From NCBI RefSeq assembly GCF_030532195.1, contig NZ_JAUNLP010000007.1:86237-150236 (forward strand): a DNA stretch of 64,000 nucleotides, given 5' to 3'. Each line of letters opens with the position of its first letter. The stretch's first letter is position 1. Below the pieces are notes generated by a model, which was not told where the DNA came from, did not search any database, and saw nothing but the letters and a program-made list of their open reading frames with translations. This document shows, one piece after another, positions 27,971 through 37,383 of this stretch. The stretch is from Corynebacterium sp. (lineage in GTDB: Bacteria > Actinomycetota > Actinomycetes > Mycobacteriales > Mycobacteriaceae). A program made the translations under genes and the position numbers.

Positions 27971-28000
27971 TGCCGATACCTTGTCGGCACTCTTATTATA
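27971..28000 (-). promoter_or_regulatory. -10 hexamer and 5' hairpin of the 46-residue ORF
   Basis: On the minus strand TATAAT (28000-27995) is followed within a few nucleotides by TGCCGA-N7-TCGGCA (27989-27971), a hairpin close to the expected 5' end of the RNA. Such a structure may protect the message from decay. No convincing -35 was seen. Confidence 0.5.
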
Positions 28001-28045
28001 ACTCGCAATAACTGTGTATGGCAGAGGCAATTTGCGCTGGAACGA

Positions 28046-28077
28046 AAAAGACCGCGTCACCTCTGACGCGGTCTTTT
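28046..28077 (-). terminator. Terminator of the MaoC/FabG/thiolase cluster
   Basis: AAAAGACCGCGTCA (28046-28059) pairs perfectly with TGACGCGGTCTTTT (28064-28077). On the minus strand the stem ends in a T-run, about 60 nt after the dehydratase stop. Confidence 0.85.
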
Positions 28078-28140
28078 AATTGACAGCTTTTAGCTACCTG
28101 AAAAGGCGTAATAAAAGCGTATTTGCTACTTCATCGTGTC

Positions 28141-29061
28141 TTACTTCAATGGACGTACGGTGCCGTTGAAGTGCGGGCGCTTCTTCTTGCGATCCCAGGC
28201 GACGATGTCAATGGCACCTGGAGTATCAGCGCCGCGAGTCAGTGCGACATTGATGGTGGTCGGCAGTACAACTGGGGCGCCGAAAGAGATCTTGAACTCG
28301 TAGGGCTGACCCGGTAGCAAATCCGACTCTGCCAGAGCGCGGGAAGCGGTGTACATGCCGTGCGCGATGGCAGACGGCATTCCCAGAGCTTTAGCGGAAA
28401 CCGAGGTGATGTGGATTGGGTTCCAGTCACCCGAAACCTTCGCCCACTTGCGGCCGGTGTTACCAGCCAGCTTCCACTGAGCAGTTGGGAACGGAACCTT
28501 GAACGGCTCGCGCTTGATGGTCTCAGCGCCGGACTTGATGGCCTCACGCTTAGCCTGGACTTCTTCGAAGCCCTCAGCTTCCTTCAGTCGGACACCCTTT
28601 GCAAGGTAAACCGATTCTTCCTCGACCAGGGTGGCGCCGGACTCGGACGAGGTCACGGTCGAAGCGAGCACAACTTCAGTACCCGAGCGGTGTGCGCGGA
28701 AAGCCGCGGCCTTAACCGTGATGTCGACCTTTCCGCCGAGAGTGATGGGGGAGAGCTCGCGGTACGTGTTCTCGGTGTGAACCAAGCCCATCATTGGCAG
28801 CGGAAAGTCATCCGCGGCCATCAGTTCCATCTGAATAGGCATAATCAGCGCGTGGATGTGGCCGAAGAAGGCGTACTCGGACTTCGCGGCGCCGACTACA
28901 TCACGGAAATCCTGGTCGCGGTCAGCGTCAACGGTCACACCACGGACTGCCAGCTCATCGACCTTGATGTCAATCGAGGTCGGGCGCTTTTTGGCCGAAC
29001 CTGCGGCTGCCTTGGCGTAGAGCGGAAGCAGATTGGGAATGGCATCCAGGGTCTTAGCCAT
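28141..29061 (-). CDS. MaoC-like (3R)-hydroxyacyl dehydratase (HtdX type)
   Basis: A 306-residue double-hotdog enzyme that would dehydrate 3-hydroxyacyl-CoA or -ACP. The hydratase-2 motif SGDWNPIHITSVSAKALG near residue 210 has the catalytic Asp and His, followed by AIAHGMYTASRAL. It is last in the order thiolase-FabG4-dehydratase. The same gene order occurs in mycobacteria as Rv0243-Rv0242c-Rv0241c, where the dehydratase is HtdX. The neighbours supply the preceding steps of fatty-acid elongation or oxidation. Confidence 0.86.
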   Translation of the reverse strand: MAKTLDAIPNLLPLYAKAAAGSAKKRPTSIDIKVDELAVRGVTVDADRDQDFRDVVGAAKSEYAFFGHIHALIMPIQMELMAADDFPLPMMGLVHTENTYRELSPITLGGKVDITVKAAAFRAHRSGTEVVLASTVTSSESGATLVEEESVYLAKGVRLKEAEGFEEVQAKREAIKSGAETIKREPFKVPFPTAQWKLAGNTGRKWAKVSGDWNPIHITSVSAKALGMPSAIAHGMYTASRALAESDLLPGQPYEFKISFGAPVVLPTTINVALTRGADTPGAIDIVAWDRKKKRPHFNGTVRPLK

Positions 29062-29115
29062 ATGTTTTCCTCTTTCCTCCTTGTCGGAATTCCTGGTGCA
29101 AAGCGTTAGCTCTGC

Positions 29116-30474
29116 TTAGGCACCGACGATGTTCTGGCCACAGACGCGCAGGACGTGTCCGTTGACGCCGAGAGCGCGGTCGGAAACCAGGAAGGCAATG
29201 GCCTGAGCAACGTCGCCTGGCTGACCACCCTGCTGCAGAGAGTTGACGCGGCGAGCAACCTGACGGTTCATGAACGGAATAGCAGCGGTCATGTCGGTCT
29301 CGATGAAGCCCGGAGCCACAGCGTTGATGTTGCCACCGCGCTTTGCGAACTCCTCAGCGTAAGCCTCGACGACTGCGATAACGCCGGCCTTGGAAGTGGC
29401 GTAGTTGGTCTGTCCGCGGTTACCGGCAATACCGGAAGTCGATGCCATGGTGGCAACTCGCGGAGCCTTCTGGAAAGCCTTGTGCTTGAGCAGTTGCTCG
29501 TTCATCTTCAGCTGGGACTCAATGTTGACGGCGATGACCGAACCCCACTTGGCGTCATCCATGTTGGCGAACATCTTATCGCGGGTGATACCGGCATTGT
29601 GGATGACGATGTCCAGGCGGCCATAGCGCTTGATTGCTGCATCGGCGATGTTGTTACCGGCGTCATCAGCTGTGATGTCCTGCTGGAGGGCCAGGCCACC
29701 GAGCTCGTTGGCGACCTTGGACAGTGCCTCGCCAGCCTGCGGAACGTCGATGACGATGACCTCTGCGCCGTCAGCCTTGAGCTGGCGCGCAATAGCAGCA
29801 CCGATGCCGCGAGCCGAACCGGTGACAGCGGCAACCTTGCCAGCCAGTGGCTTGTCCCAGTCCGCCGGAATTTCACCAGCGTCGGAAGTGACGCGCAGGA
29901 ATTGGCCGTCGATGAATGCGGAACGGCCCGAGAGGAAGAAGTGCAGGGATGAGATGACCGACGGAGCGGTGACGGAAACACCCGGAGCAACCAGGACTCC
30001 GTTGGCGGTGGAGCCACCGCGGACTTCGTGGCCGAGGGAGCGGATTAGGCCTTCGACGCCACCGGCAACGGCGTTTTCAGCAATTTCAGCTGCGGATGCG
30101 TTGTGGTGGGAGTCCTTCGCACGGGAGATGGAAATGATACGACCGGTCTTGTCCAGCTGGCGCATGTGCTTAGCGGCAGCCATAACCGGACCCTGCAGCT
30201 CGGCAGGACGCTTAGCCTCGGTGAGAACCAGGATGATAGCGCCGATTTTGTCATCGGCAGCGCTGCCACGACGAACCTGCAGGCCCCACTCGGTGAGCTG
30301 GTCTGCGATGGCGTCGGCGTCGGCACCTTCACCGGTGACGAGGACCTTGTCATTGTTCAGCAGCGGAGCGCCCGGCTTGTAGCGGCGCAGGTACGGCGGC
30401 TGTGGCAGGCCGGCTGCCTTAGCCAGCCCAGTGAGCGGACCACCGTTGACGAGTTCCTGGTACTTATCGGTCAT
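29116..30474 (-). CDS. 3-oxoacyl-ACP/CoA reductase, long FabG4 type
   Basis: A 452-residue reductase with a non-catalytic nucleotide-fold domain (1-200) before a short-chain dehydrogenase domain (about 205-450). VAAVTGSARGIGAAIARQL is the cofactor loop, HNAGITRDKMFANMD follows, and NYATSKAGV holds the catalytic Tyr and Lys. The N-terminal extension is the feature of high-molecular-weight FabG4 proteins, which prefer CoA esters and NADH. Preceded by AAGGAGA as ribosome site and located between the thiolase and dehydratase genes. Confidence 0.88.
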   Translation of the reverse strand: MTDKYQELVNGGPLTGLAKAAGLPQPPYLRRYKPGAPLLNNDKVLVTGEGADADAIADQLTEWGLQVRRGSAADDKIGAIILVLTEAKRPAELQGPVMAAAKHMRQLDKTGRIISISRAKDSHHNASAAEIAENAVAGGVEGLIRSLGHEVRGGSTANGVLVAPGVSVTAPSVISSLHFFLSGRSAFIDGQFLRVTSDAGEIPADWDKPLAGKVAAVTGSARGIGAAIARQLKADGAEVIVIDVPQAGEALSKVANELGGLALQQDITADDAGNNIADAAIKRYGRLDIVIHNAGITRDKMFANMDDAKWGSVIAVNIESQLKMNEQLLKHKAFQKAPRVATMASTSGIAGNRGQTNYATSKAGVIAVVEAYAEEFAKRGGNINAVAPGFIETDMTAAIPFMNRQVARRVNSLQQGGQPGDVAQAIAFLVSDRALGVNGHVLRVCGQNIVGA

Positions 30475-30522
30475 AGGGAAAATCTCCTTGTAAGTAAATG
30501 TGTCTTTTTCGGTGATGCGCTA

Positions 30523-31845
30523 CTAGACGCGTGCCTCGAGCACTGCGACGACGCCCTGGCCGCCTGCAGCACAGACGGAAATCAGGCCGCGAGTGGTCTT
30601 GCCGGTTTCGTTGGCCTTCTCTCGCAGCATCTTGGCCAGCGTTGCGGTGATGCGACCGCCGGTTGCGGCGAATGGGTGACCGGCAGCAAGGGAAGATCCC
30701 TTGACGTTGAGCTTCTCGCGCGGGACGGAGCCCAGCGGGCCCTCCAGGCCCAGCTTGGTGCGGCAGAACTCGTCGTCCTCCCAAGCCTTCAGGGTGGACA
30801 GGACGGTACCGGCGAATGCCTCGTGGATTTCGAAGAAATCGAAGTCGTCGAAGGTCCAACCGTTGCGGGCTAGCAGGCGCGGGGTGGCGTATGCAGGAGC
30901 CATCAGCAGGCCCTCCTCGCCGTGGACAAAGTCAACAGCGGCTGCCTCGGAATCGACAACGTCGGCAAGCACTGGCAGACCACGCTCTTTGGCCCATTCC
31001 GGCGTGGAGATCAGGACTGCGGAGGCGCCGTCGGTAAGCGGGGTGGAGTTGCCAGCGGTCATGGTCGGCTCGGCTTCGAGGCCACGGCCGAAGACCGGCT
31101 TGAGCTTCGCCAGCTTCTCCGGGGTGGAGTCCGGGCGCATGTTGGTGTCGCGGGTAACGCCCTTGTACGGGGTGACCAGGTCGGAGAAGAAGCCCTCGTC
31201 GTACGCGCGAGCCATGTTCTGGTGCGATGCGGCGGCCAGCTGGTCCTGTTCCTCGCGGGTAACGCCCCACTTAGCGGTGGTGATGGCCTGGTGCTCACCC
31301 ATGGACAGGCCGGTGCGCGGCTCGCCGGTCGACGGTGCGTCCGGAGCCAGGTCAGCCGGGCGGACCTTCAGGAAGACCTTGGCCATGTCGAGCGTGGACT
31401 TCTGGCGAGTAGCTTCCAGCAGAATCTTGCGCAGGCGGTCATTGACGGCAATCGGCGCGTCCGAGGTGGTGTCAACGCCACCGGCGATGGCAGAGTCAAT
31501 CTGGCCGAGCTTAATCATGTTGGACACGGAGTTGAGGGCCTCCATGCCGGTGGCGCATGCCATCTGGATGTCGAAGGCCGGGGTGTCCGGAGCCAGTGCG
31601 GAGCCGAGGACGGATTCACGGGTGAGGTTAAAGTCACGGGAGTGCTTCAGCACGGCACCAGCGGAGACTGCGCCGAGACGCTCGCCAGCGATACCGAAGC
31701 GGGCTACAAGGCCGTCGATAGCGGCGGTCAGCATGTCCTGGTTCGACTCATTGGAGTATTCCTTATTAGAACGAGCGAACGGAATTCGGTTACCGCCGAC
31801 GACGACTGCGCGGCGCAGAGAGTTCTTGTTGGCCTGAGCTGCCAT
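30523..31845 (-). CDS. Acetyl-CoA acetyltransferase / thiolase (FadA2/FadI type)
   Basis: A 440-residue thiolase that cleaves or forms 3-ketoacyl-CoA. The acyl-accepting cysteine is in IQMACATGMEAL near residue 93, the histidine is in AAGHPFAATGGRI near 390, and the second cysteine in SVCAAGGQG near 425. It is the first gene of a three-gene minus-strand cluster with FabG4 and the MaoC dehydratase. Its ribosome site GAAGGGA lies partly within a small dyad (31857-31873). Confidence 0.9.
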   Translation of the reverse strand: MAAQANKNSLRRAVVVGGNRIPFARSNKEYSNESNQDMLTAAIDGLVARFGIAGERLGAVSAGAVLKHSRDFNLTRESVLGSALAPDTPAFDIQMACATGMEALNSVSNMIKLGQIDSAIAGGVDTTSDAPIAVNDRLRKILLEATRQKSTLDMAKVFLKVRPADLAPDAPSTGEPRTGLSMGEHQAITTAKWGVTREEQDQLAAASHQNMARAYDEGFFSDLVTPYKGVTRDTNMRPDSTPEKLAKLKPVFGRGLEAEPTMTAGNSTPLTDGASAVLISTPEWAKERGLPVLADVVDSEAAAVDFVHGEEGLLMAPAYATPRLLARNGWTFDDFDFFEIHEAFAGTVLSTLKAWEDDEFCRTKLGLEGPLGSVPREKLNVKGSSLAAGHPFAATGGRITATLAKMLREKANETGKTTRGLISVCAAGGQGVVAVLEARV

Positions 31846-31856
31846 GTGATTGTTCC

Positions 31857-31897
31857 CTTCAAAGTTCTTGAAGTGTGACGTGAATTACTAAATTTAG
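31857..31897 (-). promoter_or_regulatory. Dyads in the thiolase leader
   Basis: CTTCAA-N5-TTGAAG (31857-31873) overlaps the thiolase ribosome binding site, and CTAAATTTAG (31888-31897) is a perfect 10-bp palindrome just upstream. Either could be a repressor operator for the lipid cluster; the sequences resemble no operator I can name. Confidence 0.4.
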
Positions 31898-31972
31898 ACA
31901 ATACTGGTAGCGCTGTTTTCTGTCACGTTTTTAAAAATATTTTCGTGCAGATAGTTATTCGCTGGGGTGGAA

Positions 31973-32000
31973 GGCGGGTGGACAATCACATTCACCCGCC
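31973..32000. repeat. 8-bp GC-rich hairpin upstream of purC
   Basis: GGCGGGTG (31973-31980) and CACCCGCC (31993-32000) are perfectly complementary with a 12-nt loop. It lies about 130 nt before purC, between divergent transcription units, without a T-run. Confidence 0.45.
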
Positions 32001-32141
32001 GAGGAGTGTGTCAACGGCCACTCAAAAAGATATAAATTTTGCTGCTTTACGACGTATTTTGCGCCTATCCCCACTAGTTGGGGTGGTAGCCGGTGGTGTC
32101 AATAGAGTGCTAACGCCCGCGGGGGTTTAGACTTTATCGCC

Positions 32142-33035
32142 ATGCGACCTGAACTTTCCTCGTATACCCATCTTTCTGCGGGCAAGGTCCGGGAAATCTA
32201 CGAGATTGATCCTGAGACTCTGCTCCTGGTGGTCAGTGACCGTATTTCGGCCTACGACTACATTCTGGATACCCCGATTCCTGACAAGGGTCGGGTGCTC
32301 ACCGCAATGAGTGTTTTCTTCTTCGACGAGATTGACTTCCCGAACCATCTGGCTGGTCCGGCTGACGACGAGCGCATTCCGGAAGAGTGCCTCGGCCGTG
32401 CGCTGGTCTGCAAGAAGCTAGATATGCTGCCGTTCGAGTGCGTCGCACGTGGTTACCTGACCGGTTCCGGCCTGGCTGAGTACAAGGCCACCGGTAAGGT
32501 CTGCGGTATCGAACTGCCGGAGGGCCTGGTTGAGGGCTCGAAGCTGCCGGAGCCGATTTTCACCCCGGCAACCAAGGCTGAGCTCGGCGACCACGATGAG
32601 AATGTCACTTTCGAAGCAGTCGTCGAATCGCTGGGGCAGAAGCGCGCAGAAGAGCTGCGCGATGCCACCCTGAAGATTTACAGCGAAGCTGCCGAACTGG
32701 CTGCTGAGCGTGGCATCATCCTGGCCGACACCAAGTTCGAGTTCGGCCTCGATGCCGACGGCAACCTGGTTCTGGCCGATGAGGTTCTCACTCCGGATTC
32801 CTCGCGCTACTGGCCGGCGGACTCCTACCAGGAGGGCTCGGTCAACCCGAGCTTTGACAAGCAGTACGTCCGCAACTGGCTGACCTCCTCCAAGTCCGGT
32901 TGGAAGAAGGACGAGGGCACCCCACCGCCGGCACTGCCAGGTAGTGTTGTGGAAGCAACTCGAGAGCGGTACGTGGAGGCCTATGAGCGCCTGTCTGGCC
33001 GCCGTTTTTCTGACTGGATTGGAGAACCTGCGTGA
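32142..33035 (+). CDS. purC: SAICAR synthase
   Basis: PurC couples aspartate to CAIR with ATP in purine synthesis. The 297-residue protein shows [20 protein letters not shown] at the start, [30 protein letters not shown] near 97 and [11 protein letters not shown] near 200, all standard. TAGACT (32128-32133) lies 8 nt before the ATG with no ribosome site, indicating a leaderless mRNA. It overlaps ptrB by 4 nt. Confidence 0.95.
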   Translation: MRPELSSYTHLSAGKVREIYEIDPETLLLVVSDRISAYDYILDTPIPDKGRVLTAMSVFFFDEIDFPNHLAGPADDERIPEECLGRALVCKKLDMLPFECVARGYLTGSGLAEYKATGKVCGIELPEGLVEGSKLPEPIFTPATKAELGDHDENVTFEAVVESLGQKRAEELRDATLKIYSEAAELAAERGIILADTKFEFGLDADGNLVLADEVLTPDSSRYWPADSYQEGSVNPSFDKQYVRNWLTSSKSGWKKDEGTPPPALPGSVVEATRERYVEAYERLSGRRFSDWIGEPA

Positions 33036-35254
33036 GTGAAGTGACCTCGTCCCCGGCATCCGTCGGCAAGCCTGCAGTGAAGGATTTGCCCGCGCCCAGT
33101 GCGAAACGGAAGCCGGTGACTCGGTCCTTCCACGGAAGGGACTTCACAGATGACTTTGAGTGGCTTCGCGACAAGGAAAACCCTGAGGTCATCGAATATC
33201 TAGAGGCTGAAAATGCCTACACGGAGGCATTTACCTCCGACCTCGACGACACCACTGAGGCCATCTTCGAGGAAATTAAGTCGCGTGTGCAGGAAACCGA
33301 CATGTCGGTTCCCACACGTCTGGGTGGCTGGTGGTACTACTCGCGCACGCAGGAGGGTAAGTCCTACGGGATGAGCTGTCGCCTGCGCGCCGAGCCGGGC
33401 GATGGCCTGGACGCATGGACTCCGCCGAGCATCTCCGATGACTCCCCGGCACCGGGAGAACAGGTCATCCTGGATGCCAATGAGCTGGCCGAAGGCCACG
33501 ACTTCTTCGCGCTCGGCGCGGCCAGCGTCTCCAAGGACGGTAACTACCTGGCCTACTCCACCGACACCACGGGCGATGAGCGCTACACGCTGCGCGTTAA
33601 GGATTTACGCACCGGCGAGCTGCTTGACGACGAGCTCGTGGGCATCGCCGCAGGTGCTACTTGGATTGGTTCGGAGTGGATTTTCTATCAGAAGGTCGAT
33701 GAGGCCTGGCGCCCGGACTCGGTGTGGCGCCACCGTGTCGGTACTTCCGCCGATGAGGATGTCTGTGTCTTCCGTGAGCCCGATGAGTCCTACTGGGTGG
33801 GCGTTGGTTCGACTCGCAGTGAGAAGTACCTAGTCATCGAGGCATCTTCGAAGATTACTTCGGAGGTTTGGTACCTCGATACCACCGATCCGACAGGTGA
33901 ATTCACTTGCGTACGTCCGCGCGAGACCGGCGTTGAATACGATGTCGACCACGCAGTTATCGCAGGCCAGGACATGTGGATGATTACCCACAATATGACC
34001 GGATCGAACTTTGCGCTGGCCATGGTGCCGGTCGGTTCCTTCGATAGCGTCGATGACTTAACTGAACTGGTGCCACACCGCGACGATGTCCGTGTGGAGG
34101 GCGTGGACTGCTTCGCTGGCCACATCGCCTTTGGCTACCGACGTGGTGGCATTGGTCGTGTGGCGCTGGCCGTGCTCGACCAGAATGATGCTGCAGGCGC
34201 TGCCGCAAATGATGCAAATGGTTCAGTACCTGCCTCGGCAGTGAACTTCACCGAGATGGAGTTCGACGAGGAGCTCTACTCCGCTGGCACCACCGGCAAT
34301 GCCGAGTGGGACACTCCAGTGCTGCGCTACGGCTACGGTTCCTTCACCACGCCGTCGCAGCTCTGGCAGCTCGACATTGCGTCGGGCAAGAGGGTGCTGC
34401 TCAAGGAGCAGAAGATTCGCGGGGAGTTTGACCGCGGTGATTACGTCGCTAAGCGTGAATGGGTGACGGCGGTTGACGGCGCGCAGATTCCGGTGTCCAT
34501 CATTCATCGCGCGGACCTGGATCTGAGCACGCCGAATCCGACGTTGCTCTACGGCTACGGTTCCTATGAGGCATCGATGGATCCGGGCTTTTCCATTGCG
34601 CGTTTGTCACTGCTGGATCGCGGCATGATTTTCGTCATCGCGCACGTGCGTGGCGGCGGCGAGATGGGCCGTGGCTGGTGGCAAAACGGCCGTGCGACCA
34701 CGAAGAAGAATACGTTTACGGACTTCGTGGCTGTCGCTGATTACCTGCTTGATTCCGGGTGGACGACGCGCGAGCAGATGGTTGCTCTCGGCGGTTCGGC
34801 CGGCGGCATGCTGATGGGCGTTGTCGCAAACATCGCCGGTGATCGCTTCGCAGGTATCCAGGCGGTCGTCCCATTTGTGGACTGCCTGACCTCCATGCTC
34901 ATGCCTGAGCTGCCGCTAACCGTCGTCGAATGGGATGAGTGGGGTGACCCCTACCACGACGCTGCGGTCTATGACTACATGGCATCCTACGCTCCGTATG
35001 AGAACATTTCGGCTGATGCGAAGTACCCGAAGATTCTGGCTATCACCAGCCTTAATGACACCCGCGTGCTCTACGTTGAACCGGCGAAGTGGATTGCCAA
35101 GCTGCGCGATGTCGTCGGCGGTGAGCCCGGTCAGTTCCTGCTGAAAACTGAGATGGCCGCAGGTCACGGCGGTGTTTCCGGACGTTACGAGCGCTGGCGC
35201 CAGACTGCCTTCGAGTACGCCTGGATCGCCCACACGGCAGGCGCGGTGAAGTAA
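33032..35254 (+). CDS. ptrB: Oligopeptidase B, S9 prolyl-oligopeptidase family
   Basis: A cytosolic serine peptidase of 740 residues that cuts peptides after basic residues. A seven-bladed propeller (about 60-430) precedes the catalytic alpha/beta-hydrolase domain. The triad is visible: Ser in [12 protein letters not shown] near 592, Asp in SLNDTRV near 676, His in AAGHGGVSG near 712. [15 protein letters not shown] near 547 is typical of the family. The GTG start overlaps the purC stop, so the two genes are coupled, an arrangement also known in other corynebacteria. Confidence 0.92.
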   Translation: MSEVTSSPASVGKPAVKDLPAPSAKRKPVTRSFHGRDFTDDFEWLRDKENPEVIEYLEAENAYTEAFTSDLDDTTEAIFEEIKSRVQETDMSVPTRLGGWWYYSRTQEGKSYGMSCRLRAEPGDGLDAWTPPSISDDSPAPGEQVILDANELAEGHDFFALGAASVSKDGNYLAYSTDTTGDERYTLRVKDLRTGELLDDELVGIAAGATWIGSEWIFYQKVDEAWRPDSVWRHRVGTSADEDVCVFREPDESYWVGVGSTRSEKYLVIEASSKITSEVWYLDTTDPTGEFTCVRPRETGVEYDVDHAVIAGQDMWMITHNMTGSNFALAMVPVGSFDSVDDLTELVPHRDDVRVEGVDCFAGHIAFGYRRGGIGRVALAVLDQNDAAGAAANDANGSVPASAVNFTEMEFDEELYSAGTTGNAEWDTPVLRYGYGSFTTPSQLWQLDIASGKRVLLKEQKIRGEFDRGDYVAKREWVTAVDGAQIPVSIIHRADLDLSTPNPTLLYGYGSYEASMDPGFSIARLSLLDRGMIFVIAHVRGGGEMGRGWWQNGRATTKKNTFTDFVAVADYLLDSGWTTREQMVALGGSAGGMLMGVVANIAGDRFAGIQAVVPFVDCLTSMLMPELPLTVVEWDEWGDPYHDAAVYDYMASYAPYENISADAKYPKILAITSLNDTRVLYVEPAKWIAKLRDVVGGEPGQFLLKTEMAAGHGGVSGRYERWRQTAFEYAWIAHTAGAVK

Positions 35255-35256
35255 GC

Positions 35257-35928
35257 GTGGACATCCGCTCTCTGCTCACCGCGCAGGGCATCGACGTCGA
35301 GTCGCTTAACGACGACACGTTGGCCGTCTACCACACCCTTTTTCGGCGGCGGGATGTCCGCCGTGAATTCGCCGGGGAAGTGGTGGATAAGCCGCGGTTG
35401 ATGCGTGTTTTATCCGCAGCGCATGCGGCGCCCTCGGTCGGGCTGTCGCAGCCGTGGGACTTCCACATCATCCAAGATCCGGAACGCCTGCAGGAGTTTT
35501 CCGACCACGTTGCAGGCCGTCGTGATGAGTTCGCCGCCAAGCTGGAAGGCGAGCGGCGAGAGACCTTCAACCCGATTCGGATTGAAGGAATTGTGGACTC
35601 GGGCACCGGCATCGTGGTGACTTACGATCCCACTCGTGGCGGCAAGAACATCCTCGGCCGCGACACCATCGACGACACGGGTCTGATGTCCGTGGCATTG
35701 GCTATTCAAAACCTGTGGCTGGCTGCGACTGCGGAAGGTCTCGGCGTGGGCTGGGTCAGCTTTTACCTCGAGGATTTCCTGGCCGATTTCGTCGGCGTCG
35801 AGGCCCCCGTGCGGCCGGTGGCCTGGCTCTGCATCGGGCCCGTGACACACCTGGCAGCCGAGCGGGACCTGGAGAAATTTGGCTGGCGCAAGGGGCTGGC
35901 GCTCAATGACGTGGTGCATTGGGAATAG
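35257..35928 (+). CDS. bluB: 5,6-dimethylbenzimidazole synthase BluB
   Basis: BluB uses O2 to break down reduced FMN into dimethylbenzimidazole, the lower ligand of vitamin B12. The 223-residue nitroreductase-fold protein shows FRRRDVRREF near residue 30, HAAPSVGLSQPWDFHII near 52, TYDPTRGGKNILGRDTID near 125 and LGVGWVSFY near 165, in line with BluB. It begins 2 nt after ptrB, so it is co-transcribed. No other cobalamin gene is nearby. A general nitroreductase is the alternative. Confidence 0.82.
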   Translation: MDIRSLLTAQGIDVESLNDDTLAVYHTLFRRRDVRREFAGEVVDKPRLMRVLSAAHAAPSVGLSQPWDFHIIQDPERLQEFSDHVAGRRDEFAAKLEGERRETFNPIRIEGIVDSGTGIVVTYDPTRGGKNILGRDTIDDTGLMSVALAIQNLWLAATAEGLGVGWVSFYLEDFLADFVGVEAPVRPVAWLCIGPVTHLAAERDLEKFGWRKGLALNDVVHWE

Positions 35929-36014
35929 GCGAACACTAAGAATCACGTGAGTATTTCCGAAGCATTGAGGTAATTGTTACCGAAAATTTACGTACGCCTG
36001 TTTGTGTTAGACGC

Positions 36015-36824
36015 ATGGCAGGCAGTGGGGTGCAGGAACAGATTCGGCCGAAGAACCAGGTTGTCCGTCCGGCAGGCAAGAAGCTGGTGAGCGTTGAGGA
36101 CAAGAGCATTGGTTCTCCGCTTTTGGTATCGGTCTCCGGTTTGCGGGATGGCACATTGCTCGACGTTGCCCGTTTCGTCGCTGCGATGGAGCAGCGTGAT
36201 ATCACACCATCGCTGCTGGTAGCGCCTCACGCCGGAAAGAACTGGGCTCTGCGGGATGCGCCGGCTGTGCTGGATTGGCTTCGTCGTCGCAGTGATGATG
36301 GCATCGAGATTGTGCTTGCAGGGTTCGACCAATCAGTTCGAGGTCGTGTCGCGGAATTCGCGTCGTTAAGCGAGCACGAAGCGCGGCTACGCCTGACTGC
36401 AGCGACGCGTCAGATGCGGGCGATGGGGTTTGAGACGGACGTGTTTGCGCCACCGAAGTGGACCATGTCGCCGGAGACCATCAACGTGCTGCCGGAGCTG
36501 GGTTTCCGCATTGCCGCAGATCGCAACGGCGTGCATGACCTAGCTACAGGCGCGGTTGATCCGACTCGTGTGCTGGCTGTTGGTGAAGGCTTCGGTGGCG
36601 CGCGGTGGTGGCGTCGCGCGGTACGTTCCTCGGTGCAGCGTGCGCTGAGCAAGAATCGTGCGATTCGCATCTCGGTTAATGCGTCGAAACTGCGTGAACA
36701 CAAGCTGCGCGAGGATGTCATGAGCATTATTGATGAGGCCATTGATCACGGTGCGCAGCCGGTCAATCATGCGGCGGTGCCGCTGGGCAGGGAGATTGTC
36801 GCCGGTATAGAGAAGGCTAGCTAG
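36015..36824 (+). CDS. DUF2334 / polysaccharide-deacetylase-like protein
   Basis: A 269-residue protein whose core resembles the NodB-type deacetylase barrel. LLVSVSGLRDGTLLDVARFVAAM near residue 38 is the first strand (with SG in place of the usual SD), EIVLAGFDQS near 98 has no HG(Y/F) motif, and FAPPKWTMSPETINVLPELGF near 143 is the conserved APPxW segment. The metal-binding His/Asp set is therefore incomplete, and activity is doubtful. No signal peptide. Function unknown. Confidence 0.7.
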   Translation: MAGSGVQEQIRPKNQVVRPAGKKLVSVEDKSIGSPLLVSVSGLRDGTLLDVARFVAAMEQRDITPSLLVAPHAGKNWALRDAPAVLDWLRRRSDDGIEIVLAGFDQSVRGRVAEFASLSEHEARLRLTAATRQMRAMGFETDVFAPPKWTMSPETINVLPELGFRIAADRNGVHDLATGAVDPTRVLAVGEGFGGARWWRRAVRSSVQRALSKNRAIRISVNASKLREHKLREDVMSIIDEAIDHGAQPVNHAAVPLGREIVAGIEKAS

Positions 36825-36864
36825 CAGGCCTACGCAGCGCGCGAAACTGACTTAGGCTGGTGTC

Positions 36865-37356
36865 ATGAGTGAACTTTTTGACATCCGAGTGACCACCATC
36901 GACGGCAAAGAAACGACGCTGAAGGACTGGGAAGGCCACGTCCTGCTCATCGTCAACACCGCATCAGAGTGCGGTTTTACGGATCAGTACGACGGGCTGC
37001 AGGCGCTGTTCGACGAACTGGCACCCCGTGGCTTCTTCGTGCTCGGCTTCCCCTGCAACCAGTTTGGCGGCCAGGAGCCGGGCAGCGCAGAGGAGATTAA
37101 GGCTTTTTGCCAGCGTGAATTTGGTGTTACATTCCCGCTGTTTGAAAAGATTGAGGTCAATGGCGACAACGAACATCCACTGTACTCGCTGCTCAAGCAG
37201 ACGCCGGATGCCGATGGCGAGGCCGGCGATGTGAAGTGGAACTTCGAGAAGTTCGTGATCAGCCCCGCAGGCAAGGTCGTCGGTCGGTTCCGCTCCAAAG
37301 TTGAGCCTGACGACGAAAACCTGCGCGACCTCATCGAGGACAACCTGCCAATTTAG
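36865..37356 (+). CDS. Glutathione-peroxidase family enzyme (probable mycothiol/thioredoxin peroxidase)
   Basis: A 163-residue thioredoxin-fold peroxidase of the cysteine type. The peroxidatic C36 is in NTASECGFTD, Q70 in GFPCNQFGGQEP and Trp in VKWNFEKF complete the catalytic set, and C64 and C82 (FCQREFG) are resolving-cysteine candidates. In C. glutamicum the homologous Mpx uses mycothiol or thioredoxin; this window also encodes MshD. TAGGCT (36853-36858) lies 6 nt before the ATG, so the transcript is probably leaderless. Confidence 0.92.
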   Translation: MSELFDIRVTTIDGKETTLKDWEGHVLLIVNTASECGFTDQYDGLQALFDELAPRGFFVLGFPCNQFGGQEPGSAEEIKAFCQREFGVTFPLFEKIEVNGDNEHPLYSLLKQTPDADGEAGDVKWNFEKFVISPAGKVVGRFRSKVEPDDENLRDLIEDNLPI

Positions 37357-37383
37357 CGGTTTGGCTTGAGGTTTCGAGCTGAG

